In this document: positions 42,755-52,600 of the stretch, piece by piece
Position numbering within the stretch: position 1 is the first letter of the stretch
Layout of the letters: each line of letters opens with the position of its first letter
NCBI RefSeq assembly: GCF_018531495.1
Contig: NZ_JAHDTI010000010.1
Span: 124,001 to 188,000 of the forward strand
Source of the DNA: Nonomuraea sediminis
Lineage (GTDB): Bacteria > Actinomycetota > Actinomycetes > Streptosporangiales > Streptosporangiaceae
Length of the DNA stretch: 64,000 nt
Direction of reading: 5' to 3'
Notes under the pieces: generated by a model
Told to the model about the DNA's origin: nothing
Databases searched by the model: none
What the model saw: only the letters and a program-made list of their open reading frames with translations
Program-made: the position numbers and the translations under genes

Positions 42755-42787
42755 GAACTAAGTTCTAGGCTACGAACATAGTTCATG
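42752..42787. promoter_or_regulatory. TetR operator between MFS exporter and repressor
   Basis: Inverted arms CATGAACTAAGTTC (42752-42765) and GAACATAGTTCATG (42774-42787) match at 13 of 14 positions with an 8-bp spacer. A second weaker GAACTTTGTTC palindrome lies at about 42735-42745, inside the exporter coding start. The exporter ATG itself (42752-42754 on the minus strand) forms the outer end of the left arm, so a bound repressor would cover both the start site and the promoter. Confidence 0.8.
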
Positions 42788-42806
42788 TCAAAGTAGGGTG
42801 GTGAGC

Positions 42807-43544
42807 ATGGATCCGAGAGCACGCCGGACGGCCCGGCACCTGCAGCCCGGCGGCGCCCCGGCTCACCCCGAGCCGCGCCGGAAGCCCCTCACCGTTGACA
42901 GGATCGTCGACGCCGCCCTGCACGTGGTGGCGACTCAGGGCTACGACGCGTTGACGATCCGCGCCATCACCGGCGAGCTGGGCACCAGCCCGTCCTCGCT
43001 GTACGCGCACGTGGTGAACAAGGCCGACATCGACGATCTGATCGTGGGACGGCTCAGCTCCGAGCTCGTGCTGCCCGAACCGGACCCGGCCCGGTGGCGG
43101 GAGCAGATCCACGGCGTCTATGGCCAGATCCGCGACCAATACCTGCGCTACCCCGGCATCTCCCGCGCCGCGCTGGCCGCCGTCCCCACCAACCTGGAGA
43201 CCCTACGGGTCGGCGAAGCGATCCTGGCGATCCTGCTCGCCGGCGGAATTGACCCCCAGACCGCGGCCTGGGCAATGGACTCGCTGTCCCTCTACACCGC
43301 CGCATACACCCTGGAGATCTCCCTGGTCCACGCGCGAAAGACCGACCAGGGACATGAATGGGTCCTCAGCCGCGACGAACTCCTCGACCGCCTCGGCAAC
43401 CTGCCCGCGGAACGGTTCCCCCACACCAGAGAGCACGCCGCCGAACTGACCTCCGGCAGCGGACACCAGCGGTTCGACTTCACCCTCGACCTGATGCTCG
43501 ACAGCATCTCGCGGTCCGTCGCCTGCCCGACAGTGTCTCGGTGA
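42807..43544 (+). CDS. TetR/AcrR-family repressor of the MFS exporter
   Basis: The 245-residue regulator has its HTH at about residues 30-75 (TVDRIVDAALHVVATQGYDA, LTIRAITGELGTSPSSLYAH) and a TetR_C-like ligand domain. An ATG at 42807 lies close behind AGTAGGG; an in-frame GTG three codons upstream is an alternative. Divergence from the exporter and the shared operator make it the local repressor, probably autoregulated. Confidence 0.92.
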   Translation: MDPRARRTARHLQPGGAPAHPEPRRKPLTVDRIVDAALHVVATQGYDALTIRAITGELGTSPSSLYAHVVNKADIDDLIVGRLSSELVLPEPDPARWREQIHGVYGQIRDQYLRYPGISRAALAAVPTNLETLRVGEAILAILLAGGIDPQTAAWAMDSLSLYTAAYTLEISLVHARKTDQGHEWVLSRDELLDRLGNLPAERFPHTREHAAELTSGSGHQRFDFTLDLMLDSISRSVACPTVSR

Positions 43545-43664
43545 ACAGCAGGCCGTACGGCAGGCCGCGATCGCCTCGATCCGCACCAGGACGCGGCTCA
43601 CCCGGGCTAGCCACGCGCAGGTGCAGAAGCCGCAGAAACGGCCAGCCGTACGAACAGCCGTGTG

Positions 43665-44555
43665 TCACGCCTCCAGGTCGGCTGGGGGTCGCAGGGCGTT
43701 GGTGGTGGTGCGCAGGGCGGTGATGAAGGCGGTGGTGGCCGGCGGGTCGGGTGGTTCGCCGAACGTGGCGAGGTAGATCCGGCGCCGGAACGCGGTCAGT
43801 TCGCTGGCAACGACCCCTTCCGCGTGGTGTGAGCGCAGAGCGAGTCCTGGCATGGTGGTGACCCCGAGCCCGACGGCGACGAAGGCCTGCTCGACGACGA
43901 TGTCGTCGCTGACGTAGGCGATGCGCGGGGTGAACCCGGCGGCGCCGCAGAACTGGACCAGCTCGCCGCGGCAGTTCTCGCAGCCCGCGATCCACGTCGA
44001 GTCCCGGTGGTCGGCGAGCGTCTCCTCGGCGTGCCTGCTGAGCAGGTACATCGGGTCGTCGAGGAGGTAGGAGTAGCGGATGCCGTCGTCCGGGACGGTG
44101 TCGTCGTAGCGGTAGACGATGGCCAGGTCGGCCGAGCCGTCGCGCAGCTGCCGATATGCCAGCTCGGGATGGGCGTCGGCCAGGTGGAGTTCGATGTTCG
44201 GGTAGGACCGGGACAGCGCCGTGGCCGCCGGCGGGACCAGGACGCTCAGGGCCGAGCTGAAGGCCGCGACGCGGACCCGGCCGGTCTGCAGCCCGAGCTG
44301 GGCGGCCAGTTCAGCGCCGGCCGCGTCGACCCGGCCGACGATCTCCGCCGCGCGGCGGGCGAGCAGCTCGCCCTCGGGGGTGAGCCGGATGCCGCGCCCG
44401 GCGCGCTGGATCAGCCTGGCTCCTGTCGCCGCTTCCAGCCGGGCCAGATGGTGGCTGATCGAAGGCTGCGAATAGTGCAACGCCCGGGCCGCTTCGGTGA
44501 CCGAGCCGTGGGCGGCGACCGCTGCCAGGACGCGGAGCCGTACGAGATCGAGCAT
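43665..44555 (-). CDS. LysR-family transcriptional regulator
   Basis: The 296-residue protein has an N-terminal winged HTH (VLAAVAAHGSVTEAARALHY, SQPSISHHLARLE) and a periplasmic-binding-like effector domain from about residue 90. It is divergent from the RibD-like reductase gene, with 103 nt between starts, so that gene is its likely target. A Cys pair (GCENCRGELVQFC) in the effector domain is unusual and might sense redox or metal. Confidence 0.9.
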   Translation of the reverse strand: MLDLVRLRVLAAVAAHGSVTEAARALHYSQPSISHHLARLEAATGARLIQRAGRGIRLTPEGELLARRAAEIVGRVDAAGAELAAQLGLQTGRVRVAAFSSALSVLVPPAATALSRSYPNIELHLADAHPELAYRQLRDGSADLAIVYRYDDTVPDDGIRYSYLLDDPMYLLSRHAEETLADHRDSTWIAGCENCRGELVQFCGAAGFTPRIAYVSDDIVVEQAFVAVGLGVTTMPGLALRSHHAEGVVASELTAFRRRIYLATFGEPPDPPATTAFITALRTTTNALRPPADLEA

Positions 44556-44658
44556 TCATCAAGACTATCGATGGATTTTCGCCGAATGTGGCATTAGACG
44601 CATACGACCTCTTGAGTGCAGGCTCGTCGGTGAGACCAACCGCAAAGAAGGAAACGCC

Positions 44659-45210
44659 ATGACTGGAAAAGTGCTCTGGTGCTTCACGATGTCCCTTGAC
44701 GGGTTGGTGGCCGGTCCGAACCACGAGATGGGCTGGATGACCGGGTTCACGGTCCGTCCGGGCCTGATCGACGAGTACATCGAGAGCACGGGCGCGGTGT
44801 TGGGGGGTCGAGACGGTTGGGACGCGACCGTGGGCAGGAGCCGCCCATGGGGCGGCGCCTGGCACGGACCGATCTTCGTGCTCACCCACCACCCCGAGGA
44901 CGCCACGCCCGCTGACGACGTCACGTTCCTGAACTGTGGCCCGGCCGAGGCGGTGCGGATCGCGCTGGCGGCGGCCGGCGGCAAGAACCTCGGGGTGTTC
45001 TCGCCCAACATCGGCGCTCAGCTTCTCGAACTGGGACTGATCGACGAGATCGACCTGCACATCGCACCGATCCTGCTCGGCGACGGGATTCGGCTGTACG
45101 ACAACCCCGGCGGTGAGCCGATCCGCCTCCACGGCCTCGAAGGCGACCCCAGGTCGGCCGTCCGCGTACGGTACCGGCCCACCACGACGGCGAAGATCTC
45201 GGGCACCTGA
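44659..45210 (+). CDS. Dihydrofolate reductase/RibD C-terminal-family reductase
   Basis: The 183-residue protein starts GKVLWCFTMSLDGLVAGPNH, the DHFR/RibD strand with catalytic-loop MSLDG. It continues with IESTGAVLGGRDGWDATVG, the NADPH-loop region AAAGGKNLGVFSPNIGAQLL and the end DEIDLHIAPILLGDGIRL. Small members of this family reduce unknown nucleotide-like substrates and are abundant in actinobacteria. The ATG at 44659 has AAGAAGGAA upstream. It probably forms a transcript with the MFS gene 6 nt downstream. Confidence 0.88.
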   Translation: MTGKVLWCFTMSLDGLVAGPNHEMGWMTGFTVRPGLIDEYIESTGAVLGGRDGWDATVGRSRPWGGAWHGPIFVLTHHPEDATPADDVTFLNCGPAEAVRIALAAAGGKNLGVFSPNIGAQLLELGLIDEIDLHIAPILLGDGIRLYDNPGGEPIRLHGLEGDPRSAVRVRYRPTTTAKISGT

Positions 45211-45216
45211 GGGGTC

Positions 45217-46434
45217 ATGCGTACCTACCGGGAACTGTTTCGAACGCCCGAGTTCACGCCGCTGTTCGTGGCCTCATGCGCGCACGTCGCCTCGACCACG
45301 CTGAACGGGCTCGCGCTCGCCACACTGGTGTACGCCCGCACGGAATCCCCGCTCCTGGCCGCGTTGAGCATGTTCGGGCCGTCGTTCGCCGAACTCGTCG
45401 GCGCGACCACGCTCCTGTCGGTGGCCGACCGGGTGCAGCCGCGTGCGGCGCTGACGCTCACCACGCTCGCCGCCGGCGCGGCCGGCTTGACACTGGCCAC
45501 GCCGGGCATGCCGCTGTGGGCGATGTTCGCGGTGATCTCAGTGATGGGCCTGGTCACCTCGGTCGGCAGCGGTGTCCGGTACGGCCTGCTCAACGAGATC
45601 GTGCCGCCGGACGGGTACGTACTCGGCCGGTCGGTCCTCAACATCTCGGTCGGGGCGATGCAGATCGCCGGTTTCGCCCTTGGTGGCATCCTGCTGACGG
45701 TGGTGTCGCCGCGCGCGACGCTGACCATCGGCGCGGCGCTGGCCTTCGGCGCCGCGCTGGTCCTGCGGTGGGGACTCAGCGCCCGCCCGGCGCGGATGTC
45801 CGGCCGCCCGTCCATCGCGGTTACCTGGCGGGTCAATCGGCATCTGCTGTCCACTCCGGCCCGCCGGGCCGTCTACCTGTCGATGTGGGTACCCAACGGC
45901 CTGGTGGTCGGCTGCGAGGCGCTGTTCGTGCCCTACGCACCGCAGGCCGCAGCCGCGCTGTTCGTCGCGGCGGCGCTGGGCATGCTGTTCGGCGATCTGG
46001 CCGCCGGACGGTTCCTGTCGCCGGAGGCACGGCGGCGGTTCGTCACCCCGCTGCGGTTCTTGCTCGCGCTGCCGTACCTGCTGTTCGCGTTACCGCTCAG
46101 CACGCCGGTCGCGGTCGGCGCCGCGGCGGTGGCATCGATCGGCTTCGCGTCCACGCTGCTGCTGCAGGAGCGCCTGATCGCGCTGATCGGCGAGGACGTC
46201 CGCGGCCAGGCGCTGGGCCTGCACGTCACCGGGATGAAGGCGATGCAGGCGGTCGGCAGCACGCTGGCCGGTCTGATCGCGCAGCACCTGCCCGCAGGTG
46301 CGGCAATGGCCGTGATGGCGGTGGCATCGCTTGCCGCCACCGCCATGCTCAGTCGAGGTCTGCGGCTGTCGGATGGAGAACCGCTGCCTGAGCAAGCAGA
46401 TGACCGGGTGGTCCGCGCGGCTGAACGCCGCTGA
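45217..46434 (+). CDS. Major facilitator superfamily transporter
   Basis: The 405-residue membrane protein has about 12 hydrophobic helices and begins RELFRTPEFTPLFVASCAHV. The motif A position between helices 2 and 3 reads LLSVADRVQPRAAL, a degenerate form. The central loop has RPSIAVTWRVNRHLLSTPAR. It resembles actinobacterial DHA1-like efflux carriers. It sits 6 nt behind the RibD-like gene, so joint regulation by the divergent LysR regulator is plausible. Confidence 0.85.
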   Translation: MRTYRELFRTPEFTPLFVASCAHVASTTLNGLALATLVYARTESPLLAALSMFGPSFAELVGATTLLSVADRVQPRAALTLTTLAAGAAGLTLATPGMPLWAMFAVISVMGLVTSVGSGVRYGLLNEIVPPDGYVLGRSVLNISVGAMQIAGFALGGILLTVVSPRATLTIGAALAFGAALVLRWGLSARPARMSGRPSIAVTWRVNRHLLSTPARRAVYLSMWVPNGLVVGCEALFVPYAPQAAAALFVAAALGMLFGDLAAGRFLSPEARRRFVTPLRFLLALPYLLFALPLSTPVAVGAAAVASIGFASTLLLQERLIALIGEDVRGQALGLHVTGMKAMQAVGSTLAGLIAQHLPAGAAMAVMAVASLAATAMLSRGLRLSDGEPLPEQADDRVVRAAERR

Positions 46435-46514
46435 TTCAGTGGATCTCGAGAAAGCTCCGTCCCGGGAGTGAACAAGGCCACAATGGGCCTGTACCACACC
46501 AAGGGAGAAACACG

Positions 46515-46922
46515 ATGGCCAAGTACCTGCTGCTCAAGCACTACCGGGGCGCGCCGGCAGCGGTCAACGACGTGCCGATGGAGCAGTGGACGCCGGAGGA
46601 GTTCTCGGCCCACGTGCAGTACATGCGTGACTTCGCCGCCCGGCTAGTGGGCACCGGCGAGCTCGTCGACCATCAGGCGCTCCTGCCGGAGGGCACGTTC
46701 GTCCGCTACGACGGAGAGGGGCGGCCGCCGGTCACCGACGGCCCGTTCGCCGAGACCAAGGACCTGATCGCAGGCTGGATGGTGATCGACGTCGACACCT
46801 ACGAGCGGGCGCTCGAGCTGGCCGGCGAGCTGTCCGCGGCTCCGGGCGCGGGTGGCAAGCCGATCCACGAGTGGCTCGAGGTGCGCCCGTTCATGGCCGA
46901 GCAGCTCACGGTGATCGAGTGA
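46515..46922 (+). CDS. YCII-related DGPF-domain protein
   Basis: The 135-residue ferredoxin-like-fold protein starts AKYLLLKHYRGAPAAVNDVP and contains the family signature PVTDGPFAETKDLIAGW (DGPF at 75-78), ending KPIHEWLEVRPF. DGPF proteins are genetically linked to ECF42 sigma factors, and here the stop overlaps the GTG of the sigma gene by 4 nt. The biochemical role is unknown; YCII itself may be an enzyme-like scaffold. A GGGAGAAAC element precedes the ATG. Confidence 0.92.
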   Translation: MAKYLLLKHYRGAPAAVNDVPMEQWTPEEFSAHVQYMRDFAARLVGTGELVDHQALLPEGTFVRYDGEGRPPVTDGPFAETKDLIAGWMVIDVDTYERALELAGELSAAPGAGGKPIHEWLEVRPFMAEQLTVIE

Positions 46923-48064
46923 ACGAGTCGCTGCTGCGGGAGCTGGTGCCCGCGGTGATCAGTGTTCTCGTCCGTCGTGGAGCCGACTTCGCGGCGGCCG
47001 AGGATGCCGTGCAGGACGCCCTGGTCGAGGCCGTGCGCGTGTGGCAGGACGACCCGCCGCGGGACGCCAAGGGCTGGCTGGTCACCGTTGCCTGGCGCAA
47101 GTTCCTCGACGCCGCCCGCGCAGAAACCTCGCGACGGCACCGCGAGCTACGCATCGAGAGCGAGCCCGCGCCCGGCCCGGGCGAGGCGGTGGACGACACG
47201 CTCCAGCTGTACTTCCTGTGCGCTCACCCGTCCCTGACACCGGCATCATCCGTCGCGCTGACGCTGCGGGCGGTCGGTGGTCTGACCACGCGTCAGATCG
47301 CGCAGGCCTATCTCGTGCCGGAGACGACCATGGCCCAGCGCATCAGCCGGGCCAAGCGCACCGTCTCGGGCGTACGGCTCAACCAGCCGGGTGACGTCGC
47401 CACCGTGCTGCGCGTCCTCTACCTCGTCTTCAACGAGGGCTACTCCGGCGACGTCGACCTCGCTGCCGAGGCGATCCGGCTCACTCGCCAGCTGGCCGTA
47501 ATGACCAAGCATGAGGAGGTCGCGGGCCTGCTCGCGCTCATGCTGCTCCACCACGCCCGGCGTCCGGCACGGACGGGCCCCGACGGCAGGCTCGTGCCTC
47601 TTGCCGAGCAGGACCGCGGCCTGTGGGACACCTGCCTGATCGCCGAGGGCGTCGACGTGCTCCAGGCAGCCCTCGCCCGCGACCGGCTGGGCGAGTTCCA
47701 GGCCCAGGCGGCCATCGCCGCGCTCCACGCCGACGCCCGCACGGCCGGGGAGACCGACTGGGTGCAGATCGTCGAGTGGTACGACGAACTGGTGCGCCTC
47801 ACCGACAACCCGGTGGCCCGCCTCAACCGGGCCGTCGCGGTCGGCGAGGCCGACGGCCCGCGGGCCGGGCTGTCCGCCCTGGCGGAGCTCGACCCCGACC
47901 TGCCCCGGCACACCGCCGCCGCGGCGTACCTGCACGAGCGTGACGGTGACCCGGTGACCGCGGCCCGGCTCTACGCCGAGGCCGCCCGATCAGCGCCCAA
48001 CCTTCCCGAACGCGACCACCTCACGCGACAGGCCGCACGGCTCAACGCCCAACTGCGCGGTTGA
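46919..48064 (+). CDS. ECF42-type RNA polymerase sigma factor
   Basis: The 381-residue sigma factor has region 2 (AEDAVQDALVEAVRVWQDDP) and region 4 (LTTRQIAQAYLVPETTMAQR, ISRAKRTVSG), followed by a 200-residue helical C-terminal extension (LYLVFNEGYSGDVDLAAEAI, PVARLNRAVAVGEADGPRAG). This extension and the DGPF gene directly upstream define the ECF42 group, in which the extension replaces an anti-sigma factor. The GTG start at 46919 lies within the stop of the upstream gene. ECF42 proteins usually transcribe their DGPF partners. Confidence 0.92.
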   Translation: MNESLLRELVPAVISVLVRRGADFAAAEDAVQDALVEAVRVWQDDPPRDAKGWLVTVAWRKFLDAARAETSRRHRELRIESEPAPGPGEAVDDTLQLYFLCAHPSLTPASSVALTLRAVGGLTTRQIAQAYLVPETTMAQRISRAKRTVSGVRLNQPGDVATVLRVLYLVFNEGYSGDVDLAAEAIRLTRQLAVMTKHEEVAGLLALMLLHHARRPARTGPDGRLVPLAEQDRGLWDTCLIAEGVDVLQAALARDRLGEFQAQAAIAALHADARTAGETDWVQIVEWYDELVRLTDNPVARLNRAVAVGEADGPRAGLSALAELDPDLPRHTAAAAYLHERDGDPVTAARLYAEAARSAPNLPERDHLTRQAARLNAQLRG

Positions 48065-48169
48065 GCGAACGGCTGTCGCCGCGCGCCGTACAGGCCGAGG
48101 ATCGTCAGGACAGCAGGGAAGGCGGCTCGAGTGGTGGGACGATCTCCCGCGTCGAGCGCGTGAGGAGAC

Positions 48170-48627
48170 GGTGGCGTCCCCGAGACGGAGCGCGGTCCGG
48201 ACAACGAACGGAAGAAGATCTACGCTTCGGCGACCACGCCAGACCTCTCCGCGACCAAGTACGCCCCCAAGGTCCGCGGCTTCCTCGCCCGGCTCTTCGC
48301 CGATTCCAACGCCGGCAAGCCGTTGATGCACGAGTACTACCAGAACTACTTCGACCTCTACTGGGACCTCCACCTTGGTTCGAGCGGACGATGACGAACA
48401 GCCCGGACACGGCGGACGGCGGCCCGTTCACGCCACTCGACCGCTACGTGATGGAGCTCTTCCGTACGGTTTCCCCGAACGGAGGCAGCCTGTCGACCGT
48501 GAGCACCGAACGTGGCGCCGAGCCCGGCCTGGGCAGTGTCATCACCCCGCACCCTCCGGCGAGCCGGGACCCCCGGCACTGGCTCGACCCGGAGGGGTTC
48601 GATCCCGGCTTCCGGCAGGGGCCGTGA
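48170..48627 (+). pseudogene. Probable cytochrome P450 remnant
   Basis: A first frame with good codon bias reads KYAPKVRGFLARLFADSNAG, then KPLMHEYYQNYFDLYWDLHL, and then shifts. A second frame reads FTPLDRYVMELFRTVSPNGG, then GSVITPHPPASRDPRHWLDP and EGFDPGFRQGP with a stop at 48625-48627. The phrase DPRHWLDPEGFDPGF matches the P450 segment between the K-helix and the heme loop. The heme-binding Cys motif does not follow, and the K-helix ExxR is missing. I infer a truncated, frameshifted gene; the family call is moderately sure. Confidence 0.5.
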
Positions 48628-48631
48628 ACCT

Positions 48632-49606
48632 TCAGGTGAACGCGGTGCGGTCGGGGGCCGGGAGCCACTGGCGGTCCGGGTCGAAGGGGCGGAAGTTGTC
48701 GGCGACGAAGCGGATGAGCCGGGCCAGCACCGGGTGATGGTTCTGCTGGTGGTAGATCAGCGAGCACGGGTACACGGGCACGGGGTCGACGATCGGGATC
48801 TGGACGGTGCGCGGATGCCAGGGCAACCGGCACCCGACCCCGACGAGCGCGACGCGTTCACCGGAGCCGATCTTCTCGACGAAGTACTCCCAGCCGAAGT
48901 CGGGCCCCGAGGTGTCGATCCGGATGTCGAACTCCTCACCCAGGAAGGCGTAGAACTCGGCCCACTCGCTGTCAGGGACGTTGCCCGGCATCCACATGGT
49001 CGATCCGGCCAGCCGTACCATCTCGACCTCCCGCAGGCCGGCGAGAGGGTGATCGCGGTCGACCAGCAGGTGCACCGGCTCCAGGCACGAGGGCACGGAC
49101 CGGAGGTCCTCCTCCAGGGTCCCGCTGACGCGGGCGAAGGCGGCGTCGATGGACCCGCGGGAGAGCGCGCCGCGCGCGGATCTGAGCCCGTTGGAGGTGA
49201 TGACGTCGATGTCGACGTCCTCGACGGCCTGATGGAAGGAGCGGATCAGCTCGACGGAGATGAGCCGGGTGTCGAGCACGTCGACCCTGAGCGAGCGGCG
49301 CCGGCCGCGTAGCACGTCGAGCGCCTGGTCGGCGATGCCGACGAGGGCGCGCGCGTGGTGCAGGAACGCCCTGCCGTCCTCGGTGAGGTCTGCCCCGTTG
49401 CGCGAGCGGAAGAACAGCCGGACGCCGAGATCGGACTCCAGCTTCGCGATCCGCTTGGAGACGGCCTGCTGGCTGATCCCCAACTGGGCCGCGGCCTCGC
49501 TGAAGGAGCGGTCCTCGGTGACGGCCACGAAGGCGCGTATCGCTCCCAGGTCCAGATCTGGCACAACCGGTGGTTGTGAGCCGTCGGCGTGTTGATTGTT
49601 GGACAA
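48632..49606 (-). CDS. LysR-family transcriptional regulator
   Basis: The protein (about 324 residues from the TTG at 49606, or 310 from a GTG at 49564) has a typical HTH (IRAFVAVTEDRSFSEAAAQL, GISQQAVSKRIAKLE) and effector domain (LRVDVLDTRLISVELIRSFH). The start is uncertain because neither codon has a clear ribosome-binding site. Longer in-frame extensions would run into the divergent dnaE gene and are unlikely. It is divergent from dnaE and convergent with the P450 remnant. Confidence 0.87.
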   Translation of the reverse strand: MSNNQHADGSQPPVVPDLDLGAIRAFVAVTEDRSFSEAAAQLGISQQAVSKRIAKLESDLGVRLFFRSRNGADLTEDGRAFLHHARALVGIADQALDVLRGRRRSLRVDVLDTRLISVELIRSFHQAVEDVDIDVITSNGLRSARGALSRGSIDAAFARVSGTLEEDLRSVPSCLEPVHLLVDRDHPLAGLREVEMVRLAGSTMWMPGNVPDSEWAEFYAFLGEEFDIRIDTSGPDFGWEYFVEKIGSGERVALVGVGCRLPWHPRTVQIPIVDPVPVYPCSLIYHQQNHHPVLARLIRFVADNFRPFDPDRQWLPAPDRTAFT

Positions 49607-49673
49607 CCCTGCCTGCTCTCGGGTCGAATGCTCGGGTTCCCGAGGGAGCCTACAACTGGGAGTGGTGGTTTCG

Positions 49674-52600
49674 GTGGGGTCATTCGTGCATCTCCACGTG
49701 CACACCGAGTACAGCATGCTCGACGGCGCCGCCAAGGTCGGCCTGCTGATGGACGAGGTCTCCCGGCTGGGGATGCCGGCCGTGGCGATGACCGACCACG
49801 GCAACGTGCACGGGGCGTACGAGTTCTACCAGACGGCACGCAGGACGGGCGTCAAGCCGATCATCGGCATCGAGAGCTACGTCGCCCCCGCCTCGCGGCA
49901 CCACCGGCAGCCGGTGTACTACAGCGACGACCTCGCGCTGCGCCGGTCGGACGACGAGACCGGCGCGGGCGGTGACGTGTCCGGGCGCGGCCTGTACACG
50001 CACATGACCATGTGGGCGGCGGACGCGCGCGGCCTGCGCAACCTGTTCCGCCTGCAGTCGAGGGCGTGGCTGGAAGGGCATGTCCAGAAATATCCGCGCA
50101 TGGATGATGAATTGCTCGCCGAGCACGGCCAGGGCGTCATCGCCACGACCGGCTGCCCGTCAGGCGAGGTGCAGACCAGGCTGCGCCTCGGCCAGTACGG
50201 CCAGGCCGTCGAGGCCGCCGCCCGATATCGCGACATCTTCGGCGCCGAGAACTATTTCCTGGAACTGATGGACCACGGCCTGGCCATCGAACGACGCGTC
50301 CGCGACGACCTCCTCAGGCTGGGCAAGCAGCTCGGCCTCCCACCGCTGGCCACCAACGACTCGCACTACGTCACCGAGGACCAGGCCAGGGCGCACGACG
50401 TGCTGCTGTGCGTGGGCACGGGCAAGCGGCTCGAGGACGCCAACCGGTTCCGCTTCAGCGGCAGCGGCTACTACCTCCAACCCGCCGATCGGATGCGCGC
50501 GCTCTGGGACGAGGAGGTGCCGGGTGCCTGCGACAACACGCTGCTGATCGCCGAGCGGATCGGCGACTACGGTGACGTGTTCGCCCACCGGGACCTGACC
50601 CCGCGCTTCCCCGTTCCCGAGGGCGAGACCGAGTCGAGCTGGCTGCGCATGCAGACCCTGGAAGGGGCGCGGAAGCGCTACGGCGCGCAGCCGCCGCGCG
50701 AGGTGCTCGACCGCATCGACTACGAACTGTCGGTCATCGACACCATGGGCTTCCCCGGCTACTTCCTGGTCGTGGCCGACATCTGCGGGTACGCCAGGGA
50801 CCACGGCATCGGCCTCGGCCCCGGCCGCGGCTCGGCCACCGGGTCGATCGTCGCCTACTGCACGGGGATCACCCAGCTCGACCCGATCGAGCACAAACTG
50901 ATCTTCGAGCGCTTCCTCAACCCCGAGCGCATCTCCATGCCCGACGTCGACCTCGACTTCGACGACCGGCGGCGCGACGAGATGATCGACTACGTCACCC
51001 GCAAGTACGGCGACGACCGGGTCTGCCAGATCGTCACATTCGGCACCATCAAGGCCAAGGCCGCCATCAAGGACTCGTGTCGCGTGCTCGGCCTGCCGTA
51101 CGCCCTGGGCGACCGGATCACCAAGGCCTTCCCCGCGGCGGTGGGCGGCAAGGAGATCCCGCTGGCCGCGATCCACGACGGGCAGCACCCCCGCCATGGC
51201 GAGGCGGCCGAGCTGCGGCAGATGTACGAGCAGGATCCCGAGGTCAAAGGGGTGATCGACACCGCGGCCGGCATCGAGGGGCTCACCCGCGGCACCGGGA
51301 TCCACGCCGCGGGCGTGATCCTGTCCAGCGAACCGCTCATCGACGTGATCCCGCTGGTCAAGCCCAAGGCCGACGGCCCGGTCATCACCGGGTTCCCGTT
51401 CACCCAGGCCGAGGACATGGGCCTGCTCAAGATGGACTTCCTCGGCCTGCGCAACCTCACCGTGATCGGCGACGCGATCGCGGGCGTCCGCGCCAACAAG
51501 GGCGTCGACATCGACATCTTCGACGTCCCGATCGACGACGCCACGACCTACGAACTGCTGGCCCGCGGTGACACGCTCGGCGTCTTCCAACTGGACAGCG
51601 GCGGCATGCGGGTCCTGCTGAAGCTGATGCAGCCGACCACGTTCACCGACATCGCCGCGGTGAACGCGCTGTACAGGCCCGGCCCGATGGAGATGAACGC
51701 GCACACCAACTACGCGCTGCGCAAGACCGGCAAGCAGCCGGTCGAGCCCATCCACCCCGAGCTCGGGGAGGCGCTCGAGCCGATCCTGGGCGACACCTAC
51801 CACCTGGTCGTCTTCCAGGAGCAGGTCATGGCCATCGCCCAGCAACTGGCCGGCTACTCCCTCGGCGCCGCCGACATGCTGCGCCGCGCGATGGGCAAGA
51901 AGAAGAAGGAGGTCCTGGACGCCGAATGGGACCGCTTCTCCACGGGGATGCGCGAGCGCGGCTTCTCCGCCGGGGCGATCCGGGCGGTCTGGGACGTCCT
52001 GGTCCCCTTCAGCGGCTACGGCTTCAACAAGTCGCACACCGCCGGGTACGGCCTGGTCTCGTACTGGACCGCCTACCTCAAGGCCAACCACCCCTGCGAG
52101 TACCTGGCCGCGCTGCTCACCTCGGTCGGCGACGACAAGGACAAGATGGCCGTTTACCTGGCCGACTGCCGGCGGCTCGGCATCAAGGTGCTGCCTCCCG
52201 ACGTCAACGCCAGCCTGCTGAACTTCGCCGCCGTCGACTCCGACATCCGCTTCGGGCTGGGCGCCGTGCGCAACGTCGGCGCCGGCGTGGTGGACGCCAT
52301 CGTCGCCACCCGGGAGGCCGAAGGCGCCTACACCGACTTCAACGACTTCCTGGCCAAGGTCCCCTCCGCCGTCTGCAACAAGCGCGTCATCGAGTCCCTG
52401 GCCAAGGCCGGCGCCTTCGACAGTCTGGGCCACCACCGCAAGGCCCTGGTCGCGATCCACGAGCAGGCCGTCGACGCCGTCATCGACGTCAAGCGCAACG
52501 AGGCTCGTGGCCAGGACTCGCTGTTCGGCGAGCCCGCCCACAGCAGCGCCTTCTCGATCGCGATCCCCGAGGGAGAGTGGGACAAGGCCACCCTGCTGAC

